A stretch of DNA of 5,803 nucleotides from assembly GCA_015490315.1 (NCBI GenBank), contig WFYB01000087.1:1-5803 (forward strand). The letters are read 5' to 3'. Positions 4,658 through 5,803 of the stretch are shown piece after piece. The translations under genes and the position numbers were made by a program. The DNA is from Sulfurovum sp. (GTDB taxonomy: Bacteria > Campylobacterota > Campylobacteria > Campylobacterales > Sulfurovaceae). The number at the start of each line of letters is the position of its first letter. Position 1 is the first letter of the stretch. The notes beneath the pieces were generated by a model. That model was not told where the DNA came from and made no database searches. It was given only the letters and a program-made list of their open reading frames with translations.

Positions 4658-4670
4658 TGGGGTAAAGTAC

Positions 4671-5795
4671 ATGCAAGAGCGTAAAAAATGGGTATGGCAG
4701 CATGAAGCCTATCCCTCATTTGACTATCAGTATGAAGCGATCGCTGCCAAGCTATCTACGGTATCGCGCAACACTGGTAAGCTGGAGTATGCGATCCATA
4801 TACTCGACCAGAAAAATATCCATGATGTGATCATCGATGCTTCTACAGATGAGATCATGCAATCCTCCAAGATAGAAGGAGAGATCCTCAATCGTGACAG
4901 CGTAAGATCTTCCATAAGAAAAAAGCTTGATGATGCTTTTGTATATGGAGAAGATCATTCCACGCGACTTACGGACGGTTTGGCGGATATCCTGATCGAC
5001 AGCAGTTTCAACCATGCCCCCTTGAGCAAAGAGCGTCTGCACGGATGGCATAATGCACTCTTTCCCACCGGCTACAGCGGAGGATACAAGATCGATGTGG
5101 CAACTTACCGCAAAGATGAGATGCAGGTAGTTTCCAACAGGGGATATCGTGAAATAGTACACTATGAAGCCCCACAACCCCAAAAGATTGAAAAGCAGAT
5201 GGAAGAACTGCTTGTCTATATCAACCATTCACACGAAGACCCCTATATCAAAAGTGCAATCGCTCATTTGTGGTTTGTCATCATCCACCCTTATGATGAC
5301 GGTAACGGCAGAATGGCAAGAGCGATTACAAACTATGTACTCTCCAGAGAGTTGGGGCTGACACATCAATACTTCTCTATCTCAAAGGCGATAGCGGAGC
5401 ATAAAAGAGCCTATTATGATATTTTGGAGCGATCCAACAATCTGATACACAATAGAAACTTTGATTTTACCGAGTGGATAGGTTGGCATATCGATACAGT
5501 CAATCAAGCGATCGAGTATGCGATGGGCGAGATCGAAAAGGTAGTACAAAAAGCAAAGTTTTGGGATCGTGCAAGGGCACACGCACTGAATGAAAGGCAG
5601 ATCAAGGTGCTCAATAAAGTACTTGATGTAGGTGCAGCGGAATTTGAAGGAGGATTGAGTACCAAAAAGTATGCTGCTATTGCCAAAACCTCTATACCAA
5701 CGGCAAAGAGAGATATCTCCAAGCTCGTGGCGTATGGACTATTAAAGCAGGTTGAGGGGAGTGCGGGACGGAGTACACGATATGTGGTTAGTTGA
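4671..5795 (+). CDS. Fic-domain AMP-transferase with DUF4172-like N-terminus and C-terminal winged helix
   Basis: Predicted adenylyltransferase that modifies a hydroxyl side chain of a target protein using ATP; the target is unknown. From the ATG at 4671 it is 374 aa. It opens with WVWQHEAYPSFDYQ, the usual beginning of DUF4172-type Fic proteins, which decides this start over the ATG at 4593. The motif SSKIEG (65-70; S65 and E69) is the S/TxxxE inhibitory element placed before the catalytic core, as in class II Fic proteins. The flap segment MQVVSNRG is at 151-158. The active site HPYDDGNGRMAR (206-217) has the catalytic His, acidic residue and Arg. The C-terminus (about 307-374) looks like a winged helix, including TAKRDISKLVAYGLL and a GRSTRY wing. 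All key residues are present, so the enzyme should be active but autoinhibited. The winged helix may bind its own promoter repeats. It lies where rsmG/gidB follows ribA in Campylobacter, so it is probably an insertion. Confidence 0.9.
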   Translation: MQERKKWVWQHEAYPSFDYQYEAIAAKLSTVSRNTGKLEYAIHILDQKNIHDVIIDASTDEIMQSSKIEGEILNRDSVRSSIRKKLDDAFVYGEDHSTRLTDGLADILIDSSFNHAPLSKERLHGWHNALFPTGYSGGYKIDVATYRKDEMQVVSNRGYREIVHYEAPQPQKIEKQMEELLVYINHSHEDPYIKSAIAHLWFVIIHPYDDGNGRMARAITNYVLSRELGLTHQYFSISKAIAEHKRAYYDILERSNNLIHNRNFDFTEWIGWHIDTVNQAIEYAMGEIEKVVQKAKFWDRARAHALNERQIKVLNKVLDVGAAEFEGGLSTKKYAAIAKTSIPTAKRDISKLVAYGLLKQVEGSAGRSTRYVVS

Positions 5796-5803
5796 TATCT
5801 TTG

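Noticed and set aside
4593..4670. N-terminal extension of Fic to an ATG at 4593
   Set aside because: The region holds TTGACA and promoter repeats, has a badly placed ribosome-binding site, and the family starts near WVWQH; 26 open codons by chance are unremarkable.

Overview
This 5.8 kb window looks like chromosomal DNA from a member of the Campylobacterota, probably a Sulfurovum- or Sulfurimonas-like lineage. The assignment rests on recall and inference, not on a search. RibA and HemB resemble their Helicobacter/Campylobacter counterparts. The order and orientation argF(-), hemB(-), ribA(+) is the one I remember from Campylobacter jejuni, where rsmG/gidB follows ribA. Housekeeping promoters here have a TATAAT-type -10 and no clear -35, as is common in that phylum.

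Layout, left to right. argF (ornithine carbamoyltransferase, minus) ends inside a tandem heptamer array and is followed by an intrinsic terminator. Upstream of it on the same strand lies a small membrane-anchored N-acetylmuramoyl-L-alanine amidase-like protein. Divergent from that gene is a plus-strand, AT-rich three-gene operon: a Phd/YefM-family antitoxin, a RelE-family mRNA interferase toxin, and a third gene of unknown function (DUF6714-like) joined to the toxin by an ATGA stop/start overlap. This operon converges on hemB (porphobilinogen synthase, minus). hemB and ribA (GTP cyclohydrolase II, plus) are divergent, and their shared promoter region holds a second heptamer array. A class II-type Fic AMP-transferase with an N-terminal DUF4172-like region and a C-terminal winged helix follows ribA and has its own repeat-rich promoter.

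The core genes serve arginine, tetrapyrrole and riboflavin biosynthesis. The toxin-antitoxin operon and fic look like accessory insertions: they interrupt the remembered gene order, the toxin-antitoxin DNA is much more AT-rich than hemB, and both accessory promoters have a perfect TTGACA -35, which the core promoters lack.

The signals most worth a second look are two matching four-copy heptamer arrays that close all six reading frames (one supplies the ArgF C-terminus, the other fills both hemB/ribA promoters), two genes whose -10 box predicts leaderless mRNA, the third gene of the toxin-antitoxin operon, and the direct plus inverted repeats over the fic promoter.
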